Source of the DNA: Rugosimonospora acidiphila
Lineage (GTDB): Bacteria > Actinomycetota > Actinomycetes > Mycobacteriales > Micromonosporaceae
DNA length: 64,000 nt
Direction of reading: 5' to 3'
Assembly: GCF_039543385.1 (NCBI RefSeq)
Contig: NZ_BAABJQ010000009.1
Location: 215,623-279,622, forward strand
Below, piece by piece: positions 1 through 8,740 of the stretch. Numbering within the stretch: the stretch's first letter is position 1; the number at the start of each line of letters is the position of its first letter. A program made the translations under genes and the position numbers. A model generated the notes under the pieces. That model was not told the origin of the DNA. It worked only from the letters and a program-made list of their open reading frames with translations, and did not search any database.

Positions 1-403
1 GGCCGCCGTACCGCTGGGTGCGCACCGCGTACTCGGTGCCGCCGGCGCGTACCCGCACGGTGCTGGCGGGCGCGCCGGCCAGGGCGGCGTCCACCTGGGG
101 GCGCAGCGGCAGCCCGGCCGGGGCCTGGTCGGCACCGATCAGCCGCCCGTCCCGCAGCACGAACAGCCACGAGCACGGGTCGACGCTGCCGGTGCGATCC
201 TGACCGAGGACGTACCCCAGCGTCATGCTGACCTGTTCCCGCTGGCGGTGCACGGTGACGAGGTAGGCCAGACCACCGACCAGCACGACGATGGCGGTGA
301 TGGCACCGGCGAGCCGGATGGAGAGCATGAGCCGACCCCAGCGCAGCGCGCGCTGCTCCGCCGAGGAGTTCACTGTCCGGTTCGCCCGTGGCGCGGCCCT
401 CAC
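1..403 (-). CDS. Sensor histidine kinase, N-terminal part (cut by window start)
   Basis: Only the first 134 or so codons lie in the window; the frame stays open to the edge. The GTG start overlaps the TGA of the response-regulator gene (GTGA), the usual arrangement for a translationally coupled kinase. The visible part has an Arg-rich N-terminus, one strongly hydrophobic membrane segment at about residues 30-48 (ending ...LVTVHRQ), and the start of an extracellular sensor region with one Cys (DPCSWLFVLRDGRL). HAMP, dimerisation and ATPase domains would lie outside the window, so the kinase identity rests on gene order next to an OmpR-type regulator. An in-frame GTG ten codons in is a less likely start. 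Confidence 0.72.
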   Translation of the reverse strand, partial: MRAAPRANRTVNSSAEQRALRWGRLMLSIRLAGAITAIVVLVGGLAYLVTVHRQREQVSMTLGYVLGQDRTGSVDPCSWLFVLRDGRLIGADQAPAGLPLRPQVDAALAGAPASTVRVRAGGTEYAVRTQRYGG

Positions 404-1080
404 AACGTGCCGATCTGGTACCCGAAGCCACGCACCGTACGGATGACACCGCTGCCCAGCTTGCGCCTCAGGTAGTACACATATGTGTCCACAATGGACT
501 CAGCGCTGGTGTCCTCGAACAGGCGGCTGCGTAGCTGGTTGCGGGGGTGGATGGCACCCGGCCGGACCGCGAGCACCCGCAGCAGCTCGAACTCCCGCCG
601 GGACAGGGCCACCCGCCGGCCGTCCGGCAGGGCCGCCTCGTGGAGCGACATGTCCAGGAACCCGTCCCCGACCGGTACCAGCTGTGCCTCGTCGAGAAAA
701 CGGCGGTCCAGCGCCCGCACCCGGGCGACCAGCTCGTCCACCTCGAACGGCTTGACCAGATAGTCGTCCGCCCCGGCGTTGAGCCCGTCGACCCGGTCGG
801 CCAGGTCACCCAGCGCGGTGAGCATCAACGCGCGGGTGGTCACCCCGCGCCGCCGCAGCCGGATCAGCACCTCCAGCCCATCGATGGCCGGCAGCCGACG
901 ATCGATCAGCATCACGTTGTACCGACGACTCAACGCGAGGTGCAGGCCGCGTTGGCCGTCCTCGGCCACATCGACCGCGTAGCCGTTGCCGCGCAGGAGC
1001 CCGGCCAGCATGCCGGCGAGCTCACCGTCGTCCTCCATGACCAGCAGACCCGGGGGCTCGGCCCGGCTATCCTGCGTCAT
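400..1080 (-). CDS. OmpR/PhoB-family response regulator
   Basis: DNA-binding response regulator of 226 residues, the normal length. The receiver domain has an acidic cluster (E16-D18), a phospho-acceptor Asp near residue 60 (MLIDRRLP), Thr88 and Lys110 (DDYLVKPF). The C-terminal winged helix contains LSRREFELLRVL and ends VRTVRGFGYQIG, typical of OmpR/PhoB trans_reg_C domains. Its ATG lies 14 nt inside the end of the antiporter gene, and its stop overlaps the kinase start, so antiporter, regulator and kinase are probably one transcript. It likely controls this operon or the adjacent redox genes (inference). Confidence 0.93.
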   Translation of the reverse strand: MTQDSRAEPPGLLVMEDDGELAGMLAGLLRGNGYAVDVAEDGQRGLHLALSRRYNVMLIDRRLPAIDGLEVLIRLRRRGVTTRALMLTALGDLADRVDGLNAGADDYLVKPFEVDELVARVRALDRRFLDEAQLVPVGDGFLDMSLHEAALPDGRRVALSRREFELLRVLAVRPGAIHPRNQLRSRLFEDTSAESIVDTYVYYLRRKLGSGVIRTVRGFGYQIGTL

Positions 1081-2383
1081 GCGGCAATGATGCCATCGAC
1101 CGCCCCTCGTGGTCGGTGATGGAAGGCACGCCGGACGGCGAACCGGCGGGCGGCGGGCCGTCCGCCTGGGACGAGCGCCGGTCGAGCCAGCTCAGCAGCG
1201 GCGCGGTCATCGTGGTGGTAATCAACGCCACCAGCACCAGCGCGGTGAACATTTCCCGGTTGACCAGGTGCGCCTGCAGCCCGACGTTGAGCGCGATGAG
1301 CTGCATGAGGCCGCGCGCGTTCATCAGCGCACCGACCCGCGATGCCACCGCCGGGGGCTCGCCGCGCAGCCGGGCGGCCAGCCAGCAAGCGCCGAACTTG
1401 CCGGCGACCGCCATCACCACCGCGCCGAGCGAGAACAGCAGCAGGGCCGGGTCGGTCAGCAGGCTGAACCGGGTGTTCAGGCCGGAGTAGGTGAAGAACA
1501 TCGGCACGAAGACCCAGGTCATCGCGTTCGTCGTCGGCTCCACCCGGGCCACCGACGGCGCGTCGGGCAGCGCCAGGCCCACCGAGAACGCGCCGAAGAC
1601 CGCGTACAGCCCGATCTCGTCGGTGAACCAGGCCGCGGCGAACAGCACGGACAGGATCAGCAGGATCACCGTGCCGTCGGCCACCCCGGGCCGGATCAGG
1701 AACCGGGCGAGCAGCGGGCGCACGAGCACGACCAGTACCACGCCGAAAATGACCGCGCCGCCCACCGCCTTGACCACCGGCCAGGCGTGCCCGGACGCGA
1801 CGCTCAGCACCGCCGCGAGCGCCACCCACGCGACCGCGTCGTCCACCCCGCCGCTGGCCAGCGCGAGCGAGCCGTACCGGGTCCCGGCCAACCCACGCTC
1901 GTTGATGATGCGGGCCAGCATGGGGAACGCGGTGATGGCCAGAGCCACGCCCACGAAGGCGGCCGACACCCCGATCCCGACGCCGGGTACGAAGATGTCG
2001 ACGTGCCCGCGCGCGGCCAGGGTCAGTGCGACCCCGAGCACCAGCGGCACGACGATCCCGCTCGCCGACACCAGCCCGGCGGTGCTGGCCAGCCCGCGCC
2101 CCAGGTGCGTGCGCAGCTCCCGACCGGCCTGGAACATCAGCGCTACCAGGCCGATCTGGCCGGCCACGTACAGCACCGGGCGCAGCGCCTCCGGGAACAG
2201 CGCGGTCTCCAGGCCGGGCGCCAGGAGCCCGAGCAGCGACGGGCCGAGTAGCACGCCGGCGATCATCTCGCCGACCACGGGTGGCTGGCCCAGCCGGCTC
2301 AACCCGAGGCTGACCAGCCGGCAGACGAGCAGGATCACCATGGCTGCGATGAAGAACCTGGGTGCGAGTTCGTTGGCGGACAT
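1067..2383 (-). CDS. Cation:proton antiporter (CPA2-type Na+/H+ exchanger)
   Basis: Integral membrane protein of 438 residues with about 12 hydrophobic segments and the Na_H_Exchanger architecture. Signature stretches are QPPVVGEMIAGVLLGPSLLG near the N-terminus, the ion-site Asp pair in ASGGVDDAVAW, and MNARGLMQLIAL near the C-terminus. It should exchange Na+ or K+ for H+ at the cytoplasmic membrane. A clear ribosome site (GAAGGGAG) precedes the ATG. It sits in a tightly packed operon downstream of a P450 and overlaps the regulator gene, so it may provide ion homeostasis or self-protection for the pathway. The C-terminal tail of about 40 residues is Pro/Ser-rich and not conserved-looking. 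Confidence 0.9.
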   Translation of the reverse strand: MSANELAPRFFIAAMVILLVCRLVSLGLSRLGQPPVVGEMIAGVLLGPSLLGLLAPGLETALFPEALRPVLYVAGQIGLVALMFQAGRELRTHLGRGLASTAGLVSASGIVVPLVLGVALTLAARGHVDIFVPGVGIGVSAAFVGVALAITAFPMLARIINERGLAGTRYGSLALASGGVDDAVAWVALAAVLSVASGHAWPVVKAVGGAVIFGVVLVVLVRPLLARFLIRPGVADGTVILLILSVLFAAAWFTDEIGLYAVFGAFSVGLALPDAPSVARVEPTTNAMTWVFVPMFFTYSGLNTRFSLLTDPALLLFSLGAVVMAVAGKFGACWLAARLRGEPPAVASRVGALMNARGLMQLIALNVGLQAHLVNREMFTALVLVALITTTMTAPLLSWLDRRSSQADGPPPAGSPSGVPSITDHEGRSMASLPHDAG

Positions 2384-2422
2384 GGCCTGGCTCCCTTCCG
2401 GGGCGGGCGAGCGGCTTAGCCG

Positions 2423-3916
2423 TCAGCCGGCGGGTGGTGTGGCGGTCGCGGCGCGCGGGGTCTCCTGCGGGCCGAGGTGGGCGAAGTAGGTCCCGCACAG
2501 CCGTTGGCGGCGGGCGTCCATCACCATGTACGTGCCCAGCACCAGTTGCACGAGGCTGCGGGTGACGTCCTCCCACCGGTCGCGCAGGCGCATCAGCGCC
2601 AGCCGGGCGCGCGGTCGCGGCGCCACGCTGGGGGGTGCGCCGGGCGTTCCCTCAGGCCCGGTCGGCGGTTTCCCCGGCCCGGCCGGCAGTGGGGACAGCA
2701 GGCACGGGCCCCGATTGGGCAGCGAGCGGGTGTGCGTCGCGGACGTGGCCAGCGCGAACCGCGCGATGACCGCACTCGCCACCACCCGCATGCTCAGTGG
2801 GGCGATCCCCCGGGCCGGGCAGGGCCGGTTCGCGCTGATCCCGAACGGGATGAAGTTCGCCTCGCCCGGCCGAAGGCGCTCCCACCGGTCCGGGTCGAGG
2901 CGGTCGCCGTCGGGCAGCCCCGCGTGCTGGTATTCGGCGTAGTTGAACAGCAGCACCGAGCCGGCGGGCAGGGTCGGCAGCCCGTCCAGCGTGATGTCCG
3001 CCGAGGTGATCCGGTGCGCCACGCCGAACAGTGGGTACACCCGCATGGTCTCGTCGATGACCCGGTCGAGGTACCCGCCGTCGCCGGCGCGCAGCCGCCG
3101 CTGGAGGTCCGGGTGCTCGGCGACCACCATGAGCAGATGCGCCATGGCCTCCGACATCTGCACGACGGCGGTGTTGAAGAAGGTGCCCTGCAGGTACCAG
3201 GCCTGTTCCTCCGGAGAGAACATCGACGGCAGCGGCACGCCCACCGTGCCGGCGCCGATGCGCCCGCGCAGGTACCGGGTGAGCCGGTCGCGCCGGCGCA
3301 GGTGCCGCAGCCGGGTGCATTTCAGCGCGCTGACCACGTCGTCGGCGTTGGCCACTATCAGGTCGCGCACCGGCTCCGGGCACGGCTGCCCGAATACGGC
3401 CTCGTAGTAGACCTCGGCCCAGATCGGCATCATGAGGTCGCGCAGCCGCACCGCGTCCCACCGCGGCCGCCGGCCCGGCCCCATCGCCGCCCGCCGCCCT
3501 GGCTCTACTGCGGCGAGTCGGGCGTCGAGGCTCCGCTCGGCGCACCGGCCGACCAACCGCTCCCACTCGTCCTTGCGCAGGCGGGCCAGGATCTGCCGGG
3601 TGGTGCGGGCGGCCTCGTCGTAGCGCGGCCCGGGCTCCAGGTGCTCCTGGTGCACCTGCGGCCCGGGCGCCAGCCAGTACCAGAACAGGTCGGACAGTGC
3701 AGCGCCCCGGCTGCGGCCGTTGGCGGCCGGGTGCGCGTACAACCGCCGGAAGTCGGCGAGGCCGACCTGCCGGCCGGGTACCGGCACGCCCTCGTCGCCG
3801 TTGACCCGGGCGAAGATGCGCACCCGCAGCCCGACCACGAACCCGGGCAGCCAGTACGGCGCCGACACCACCAGGGCGAGCGCGACCACCGCGACCGTGA
3901 GCCGAACCGCCGTCAT
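2423..3916 (-). CDS. Membrane-anchored cytochrome P450
   Basis: Heme monooxygenase of 497 residues, longer than soluble actinobacterial P450s. The start is the ATG that overlaps the preceding TGA (ATGA), preceded by GAGGAG. Residues 5-25 form a hydrophobic anchor, unusual for a bacterial P450. The K-helix motif is ETMRVYP and the heme loop is FIPFGISANRPCPARG with Cys366 as ligand; the loop is one residue longer than the classic F-G-x-G-x-R-x-C pattern. The I-helix region (QGTFFNTAVVQMSEA) lacks the usual A-G-x-x-T, so oxygen activation may be atypical. A Pro-rich insert lies between heme loop and C-terminus. It is co-transcribed with two flavoproteins. Confidence 0.88.
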   Translation of the reverse strand: MTAVRLTVAVVALALVVSAPYWLPGFVVGLRVRIFARVNGDEGVPVPGRQVGLADFRRLYAHPAANGRSRGAALSDLFWYWLAPGPQVHQEHLEPGPRYDEAARTTRQILARLRKDEWERLVGRCAERSLDARLAAVEPGRRAAMGPGRRPRWDAVRLRDLMMPIWAEVYYEAVFGQPCPEPVRDLIVANADDVVSALKCTRLRHLRRRDRLTRYLRGRIGAGTVGVPLPSMFSPEEQAWYLQGTFFNTAVVQMSEAMAHLLMVVAEHPDLQRRLRAGDGGYLDRVIDETMRVYPLFGVAHRITSADITLDGLPTLPAGSVLLFNYAEYQHAGLPDGDRLDPDRWERLRPGEANFIPFGISANRPCPARGIAPLSMRVVASAVIARFALATSATHTRSLPNRGPCLLSPLPAGPGKPPTGPEGTPGAPPSVAPRPRARLALMRLRDRWEDVTRSLVQLVLGTYMVMDARRQRLCGTYFAHLGPQETPRAATATPPAG

Positions 3917-5007
3917 GAACGTCTCCTCACCAGGTCGGGCGTCAGGTCGCGCGGGGACCCCGCGCCACACAGGGCGAGCGCGGCGTCCACCTCCTCGCGC
4001 AGCAGCTCCAGTACCCGCCGCACGCCCCGCTCGCCGTCGGCGGCCAGCCCCCACAGCACGGGCCGGCCGATACCGACCGCGCTCGCCCCGAGCGCGAGCG
4101 CCTTGACCACATCGGTGCCCCGGCGCACCCCGCCGTCCAGGATCACCGGCATCCGGCCGCCCACGGCCGCCACGATCTCCGGCAGCAGGTCGATGGTGGC
4201 CGGTACCGTGTCCAGTTGCCGCCCCCCGTGGTTGGACAGCATCAGCCCGTCCACGCCGTGACGCAGCGCCAGCCGGGCGTCTTCGGGGTGCAGGATTCCC
4301 TTGAGCACGACCGGCAGCGAGGTGGCTTGGCGCAGCCAGTCGAGGTGATCCCAGCAGATCTCCGGCGACATCGCGATCGGGCGCACCGCGTCCGGCTCAC
4401 CGCCGGGCAGCCCGCGCATGTTCTCGCAGGCCATACCGGCCGGCAGATCCAGGAACCCGTTGCGCCGGTCGCGTTCGTGCGCACCGAACACCGGCGAGTC
4501 GACGGTGACGACCAGCGCCCGCGCGCCGGCCGCCGTGGCCCGCGCCACCAGCGCCTCGGTCACCTCCAGGTCCGGCTGGATGTACAGCTGGAACCACAGC
4601 GCGGGATCACCACCGCCGACCACCCCGCCGACCACCCCGCCCGCCGCCTCGCGGGCCGCCGCGGCGATGTCGGCGATCGCGACCGTGGCGGCCATGCTGG
4701 CCACCATGATGGTGCCGGTGGCCGCGGCGGCCCGGGCGGTCGCCCGCTCGCCCTCGGGGTGCACCAGCCGGTGGAACGCCGTCGGCGACATCAGCACCGG
4801 GCTGGCGGCGTGGCAGCCGAACAAAGACACGTCCAGCTCAGGCTTGTCGCGCCCGCGAAGCACCCGGGGCAGCAGCCGCAGGCGGCCGAACGCCGCCTCG
4901 TTGTCCCGCAGCGTCACCTCATCCCAGGCGCCGCCGGCCAGGTAGTCGTAGTGGACTCGGTCCACCGTGGACGCTGCGGCGGCCTCGAACTCCCGCAGGT
5001 TGAGCAT
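3913..5007 (-). CDS. FMN-dependent alpha-hydroxyacid oxidase (lactate/mandelate oxidase family)
   Basis: A 364-residue FMN TIM-barrel oxidase that would convert an L-2-hydroxyacid to the 2-oxoacid. Family marks: YDYLAGGAWDE near the N-terminus, SPTAFHRLVHPEGE, the active-site base His near residue 260 in SNHGGRQLD, and DGGVRRGTDVVKALALGA for FMN phosphate binding. It may belong with 4-hydroxymandelate oxidases of hydroxyphenylglycine pathways, but substrate cannot be assigned from sequence alone. A short Gly/Val repeat (GGVVGGVVGGG) is inserted in the surface region around residue 125. It is coupled to the P450 by an ATGA overlap and begins 14 nt after the flavoprotein gene. Confidence 0.92.
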   Translation of the reverse strand: MLNLREFEAAAASTVDRVHYDYLAGGAWDEVTLRDNEAAFGRLRLLPRVLRGRDKPELDVSLFGCHAASPVLMSPTAFHRLVHPEGERATARAAAATGTIMVASMAATVAIADIAAAAREAAGGVVGGVVGGGDPALWFQLYIQPDLEVTEALVARATAAGARALVVTVDSPVFGAHERDRRNGFLDLPAGMACENMRGLPGGEPDAVRPIAMSPEICWDHLDWLRQATSLPVVLKGILHPEDARLALRHGVDGLMLSNHGGRQLDTVPATIDLLPEIVAAVGGRMPVILDGGVRRGTDVVKALALGASAVGIGRPVLWGLAADGERGVRRVLELLREEVDAALALCGAGSPRDLTPDLVRRRS

Positions 5008-5021
5008 CCCCCGCCGGCCCG

Positions 5022-6836
5022 TCAGCCCACGGCCGGGGCCGGCGCCTGCTCCGCGCCCGAACCCGGTACCGCGTCCGGGCCCCGCGCCGGCCCCACCACG
5101 CCGTTGGGCTCGGCCGCGCCGTTGGGCCCGGCCGCGCCGTTGGGCCCGGCCGCGCCGTTGGGCTCAGCAGGCACGGCGAGTTCCCGCGCGAAGAAGTCAC
5201 GCAGCGGCCCGCGGTGCGCCAGCGGCTTGTTCCACTCGTTCTCCAGATTCTCCGCGACGTGATGCGTGGCCACGAGCCGGCCGCCCTGGTGGTGCCGGAT
5301 CACCGGGTGCAGGTAGCTGGCGTCGTGCGCGTCGGCCGCCGCGTCCTGCGCGGTTCGCCGCACCGTGATGTCGAAGGGGTCGACCTTGTCGTGGTCGGGC
5401 CCGTACTCCAGCGTCACGGCGAAATACTCGTCGCCGAACACCCCCTGCGCGGCGTAACCCACCGGCACCTCTTCGAAGTAGCGCGCCCCGCTGGTCGCAC
5501 GTTGGAGGTGCTCGCCTCCGCCACAACCCGGCTCCGGCTGCGCTCCTCCGGTAACATGTTGGAGGTGCTCGCCTCCGCCACAACCCGGCTCCGGCTGCGC
5601 TCCTCCGGTCACAAGTACCACCAGGTCGCCGAGCACGCCGAACTGCTGCCACAGCGCGGAGGTGCGGTTGACCCGGTCGAGCACCGCGTCGGCCAGCGCG
5701 TCCGGGTCGGCCGCGACCGGGCGGTGCGGCCAGGGCAGATCGTGATGCCGCTGGCGCAGGATGTGGTAGAGCGCCCGGACCGAGTAGCGGAAGCCGTGGA
5801 TGAAGCCGCTGGTCGACTTCTTGAAGTCGCGCTGCTGCATCAGCGTGCCGGCGAAGTACAGCCCGGGGACGTTGACCGACTCGTACGCCGGGCTCAGCGC
5901 CGCGAACCGGTCGTTGTACATCAGCTCCGGACGGCAGTTTTCGTCGAACGGGGACGCGTCGAACCGGAATCCCGTACACGCGATGACCCGGTCGTACCAG
6001 AGCTCCTTGACCACCTCGTTGGCGCGCGAAAAAGAAAACCGCACCCGGTACCGGTCGTCAACCCGTTCGATCGACAGCACGTTGCCGTCCAGGATCGCGT
6101 TCTGCGACTTGAGCTGGTACGTGTCGAGGAAATTGTTGTTCACCGCGCGCAGGTGCCCGACGTAGTGCGTCTTCCACGCCAGGCGCATCGAACTGGGGCC
6201 GGCCACGTGGATGACGGCGGCCGTCTCGATGAGGTTGTCCGCCGTCTCCAGCGCGGAGTTACCCTTGCCCAGGATCAGCACCCGCTGGTCGACGAAGTCG
6301 TCCGGGTCCACCGTCACGGTCACGTACTGTTCCGCCGTCTCGATTCCGGGGATCGGCGGGACGTACGGACGGCTCACCCCGGTGGCCATCACCAGGCGCC
6401 GGGCCCGCCACACCTCGCCGGCCTGGTCGGTGACCGCGAAGCCACCGTCCGCCCCGGCGCGGCTCACGCGCACCGCCCGGGTGCCGTACCGGATCGGCAG
6501 GTCGAACGCCGCCGCGAAGTCGGCCAGGTACCGGACCATCTCGTCGGCGGGCGGGAAGTACCGGCGGGTGTACCGGGTGAACAGCAGGTCAGGGTCGTTT
6601 GACAGCAGCGAGTTCCAGTCCATCCGCAGGTTGAACTCGCGGTCGTCCGTGCCGGTGTGCCGCTTGTTGCTGGAGATGAGGGTGCGGTGCCTCGGGAACG
6701 TGCGGAAGAACGTACCCGGCGCCTCGCCGGCCTCCAGGATCTGGTAATCGTGGCCGCCTTCGGCCAGCAGCGCGCCGAGTTGGAGCCCGGCCGGGCCGGC
6801 CCCGATGACCAGGTAGTCGCGAACTTCGTTGGACAC
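5022..6836 (-). CDS. FAD-dependent oxidoreductase / flavin monooxygenase-like protein
   Basis: I place the start at a GTG preceded by GGAGG, giving VSNEVRDYLVIGAGPAGLQ, with the FAD-binding GxGxxG at residues 12-17; the frame stays open for 18 more codons upstream but without a ribosome site. A second nucleotide fold (LILGKGNSALE) lies near residue 190. The segment THYVGHLRAVNNNFLDTY reminds me of FOXRED2/ERFAD-like flavoproteins; that is recollection, not a search. Two unusual insertions occur: a 19-residue unit present twice (residues about 408-446) and a C-terminal tail with a six-residue motif (PNGAAG) repeated four times. First gene of the six-gene redox operon, divergent from the adenylate ligase. 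Confidence 0.86.
   Translation of the reverse strand: MSNEVRDYLVIGAGPAGLQLGALLAEGGHDYQILEAGEAPGTFFRTFPRHRTLISSNKRHTGTDDREFNLRMDWNSLLSNDPDLLFTRYTRRYFPPADEMVRYLADFAAAFDLPIRYGTRAVRVSRAGADGGFAVTDQAGEVWRARRLVMATGVSRPYVPPIPGIETAEQYVTVTVDPDDFVDQRVLILGKGNSALETADNLIETAAVIHVAGPSSMRLAWKTHYVGHLRAVNNNFLDTYQLKSQNAILDGNVLSIERVDDRYRVRFSFSRANEVVKELWYDRVIACTGFRFDASPFDENCRPELMYNDRFAALSPAYESVNVPGLYFAGTLMQQRDFKKSTSGFIHGFRYSVRALYHILRQRHHDLPWPHRPVAADPDALADAVLDRVNRTSALWQQFGVLGDLVVLVTGGAQPEPGCGGGEHLQHVTGGAQPEPGCGGGEHLQRATSGARYFEEVPVGYAAQGVFGDEYFAVTLEYGPDHDKVDPFDITVRRTAQDAAADAHDASYLHPVIRHHQGGRLVATHHVAENLENEWNKPLAHRGPLRDFFARELAVPAEPNGAAGPNGAAGPNGAAEPNGVVGPARGPDAVPGSGAEQAPAPAVG
5101..5172. repeat. 18-bp tandem repeat, 4 copies, in the flavoprotein C-terminus
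   Basis: Four head-to-tail 18-bp units beginning CCGTTGGGC; the last is diverged. In frame they encode PNGAAG-like hexapeptides near the C-terminus of the flavoprotein. Because the period is a multiple of three, copy changes would keep the frame. Confidence 0.9.
5501..5614. repeat. 57-bp direct duplication inside the flavoprotein gene
   Basis: Two adjacent 57-bp copies (5501-5557 and 5558-5614) differ at only two positions near their ends. Each adds 19 residues (VTGGAQPEPGCGGGEHLQ plus one). Each unit contains the palindrome GGAGGTGCTCGCCTCC and a CCGGCTCCGG core, giving it the look of a REP- or hairpin-type intergenic element carried in frame into a gene. Confidence 0.92.
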
Positions 6837-7036
6837 ACCGACCTCCGGTCCGTGACGACAGCAAACCGCCAGGCAATGGACCTTTGTCACTGAATCTCAG
6901 AACCACCTCAAAGCCGGGGCGGCGCAGGACGGCCTCGATCGGGCGCCGCCGCACCGTTGCGGCACGGGGCGGCGAGGTCGCAGAATGAGCGGGCCTCAAC
7001 CCACCGGGACATCGCCGAGCGGCGAACGGAAGTGTG

Positions 7037-8611
7037 ATGCGCACACAAACCTCACCGACCTACCCGCAGGCCCTCGTCGACCTGCTGGATGAGGCCGGGG
7101 ACCGGCCCTGCTTCGAGCACGGCGACCGGATCGTCACCGCCGCGCAGACGCTGGCCACGATGCGACGGCTGGCCGGCGCCATGCGCGCCGCGGGATTCGG
7201 TCCCGGCACCGGGATCGCCCTGATGCCCGGCGTCTCGCCCGAGGGCTTCGCGGCCATCTTCGCCGCGTACGCCCTGGGCGCGCGGGTCAGCGCCGTGCGA
7301 CCTGGGCTGACCGCCGGGCAGTTCGCGCACCTGCTGGGCGGGGGCGTCGACGCCATCGTGTTCGACCCGGCCGCCGCGGGCAGCGACCTCATCCCGGTGG
7401 CCGGCCGCACCCCGCTGTACTCGCTGGGCGCCCACTCCGGCGCCACCAACCTGCTGGCGCACGGCGCCGGGGCCGGTGGGCGGGACGACCTGGACGGCAG
7501 CCCGCTGGTGGCCGCCGGCCGACCCGAGGACATCGCCCGCGTCACCTACACCAGCGGCAGCACCGGCCAGCCCAAGGGCTGCGCCATCACCTACGGTGCG
7601 CTGGCCGCCGACTGGACCTGCGCTCCCGACCGGTGGACGCCGTCAATGGCGCGGCTGGCCGACGGCCTGGATCGTTGCCTGCTGTTCGGCACACTGTCCA
7701 GCCCCGTGGTGATGAACTACGTGCTGCTGAGCCTGTTTCACGGCGGGGTGGCGGTCATCCCCGAGGAGTACCCGCGGCCGTTCTTCCCCGGCGTCGTGGC
7801 GCGATACGGCATCACCGGCACCATCATGACCGTTCCCCGGCTGTACCAGCTGCTGGACACTCTGCGCGACGATCCGGTCGACGTGAGCACCCTGCGGTCG
7901 GTGATGGTGTCCGGCTCACCGCTGAACCCGCGCCGGCTGGCCGATGCGACCCGGCGCCTTGGTCCAGTGGTCTTTTCCGCTTACGGTCAGTCCGAGGCCG
8001 GGTCGCTGACCCTGCTGACGCCCGACGAGCTGAGCCGGTACGGCGAGCCCGCGCTGGCCTCGGTCGGCCGGCCGCACCCCGAGGCCGAGGTGAGCATCCG
8101 GGACCGGGACGACCGGCCGGTACCGCCGGGCGAGGACGGCGAAATCTACGTCCGCACGCCGTGGCAGACCTCGGGGTACTGGGGCGACCCGGAGCAGAGC
8201 GCGCAGGTGTACGTCGACGGCTGGGTGCGCACCCGCGACCTGGGCCACCTGGACGGCGACGGGTTCCTGCACCTGGTGGGCCGCACCCGGGACATCGTCA
8301 TCGTCAACGCGATGGTCCACTACGCCGGCCCCATCGAGCAGGTGCTCGCCCTGCACCCGGACGTCGACGAGGCATTCGTCGTCGGCGCGCCCGACGAGCG
8401 CACCGGCGAGGCCGTACACGCCCTGATCCGGCCCGCCGCCGGCCGCACCCCGCCCCGGGAACAGCTGACCGCCCTCGTCCGCGACACGCTGGGCGATGGC
8501 AGCGTGCCGGCCACCATCACCTTTATCCCGGAGGTGATGGTGGCGCCCAGCGGCAAGCCGGACAAGCGCGCGATGCTCGCCCGGTACGGCGCCGCACCGC
8601 CGGCCGGCTGA
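7037..8611 (+). CDS. Acyl-CoA synthetase / adenylate-forming ligase
   Basis: An ANL-superfamily enzyme that activates a carboxylic acid with ATP. Motifs appear in order: phosphate loop YTSGSTGQPKG near residue 170, AYGQSEAG (A5), TRDLG and GRTRDIVIVN (A7-A8), and the C-terminal catalytic Lys in APSGKPDKRAM. At 524 residues it is a full two-domain enzyme with no carrier domain. I chose the ATG because GGAAG is better spaced to it than to the GTG three bases upstream. It diverges from the flavoprotein operon across about 200 bp and is probably the acid-activating step of the same pathway (inference). Confidence 0.93.
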   Translation: MRTQTSPTYPQALVDLLDEAGDRPCFEHGDRIVTAAQTLATMRRLAGAMRAAGFGPGTGIALMPGVSPEGFAAIFAAYALGARVSAVRPGLTAGQFAHLLGGGVDAIVFDPAAAGSDLIPVAGRTPLYSLGAHSGATNLLAHGAGAGGRDDLDGSPLVAAGRPEDIARVTYTSGSTGQPKGCAITYGALAADWTCAPDRWTPSMARLADGLDRCLLFGTLSSPVVMNYVLLSLFHGGVAVIPEEYPRPFFPGVVARYGITGTIMTVPRLYQLLDTLRDDPVDVSTLRSVMVSGSPLNPRRLADATRRLGPVVFSAYGQSEAGSLTLLTPDELSRYGEPALASVGRPHPEAEVSIRDRDDRPVPPGEDGEIYVRTPWQTSGYWGDPEQSAQVYVDGWVRTRDLGHLDGDGFLHLVGRTRDIVIVNAMVHYAGPIEQVLALHPDVDEAFVVGAPDERTGEAVHALIRPAAGRTPPREQLTALVRDTLGDGSVPATITFIPEVMVAPSGKPDKRAMLARYGAAPPAG

Positions 8612-8612
8612 A

Positions 8613-8709
8613 CCCGTCGCCACCCGCCAGGCGGGTCAACCCGTCGCCACCCGCCAGGCGGGTCAACCCGTCGCCACCCGCCAGGCGGGTCAACCCGTCG
8701 CCACCCGCC
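8613..8709. repeat. 27-bp tandem repeat (3.6 copies), hairpin-forming
   Basis: Units begin at 8613, 8640, 8667 and 8694. Each full unit contains CCCGCCAGGCGGG, a perfect 6-bp stem with a one-base centre, so the array is a row of small hairpins between two convergent genes, directly after the ligase stop codon. It may act as a bidirectional transcription barrier. Confidence 0.92.
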
Positions 8710-8740
8710 GGATCGGGTGCCGGTGCCGGCCGGCCAGGAG

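Noticed and set aside
1109..2251. Long open frame (380 codons) on the plus strand opposite the antiporter
   Set aside because: It is the high-GC shadow of the antiporter gene: its composition is dominated by Arg, Gly, Gln and His, it has no domain, and the minus strand shows membrane helices and family motifs.
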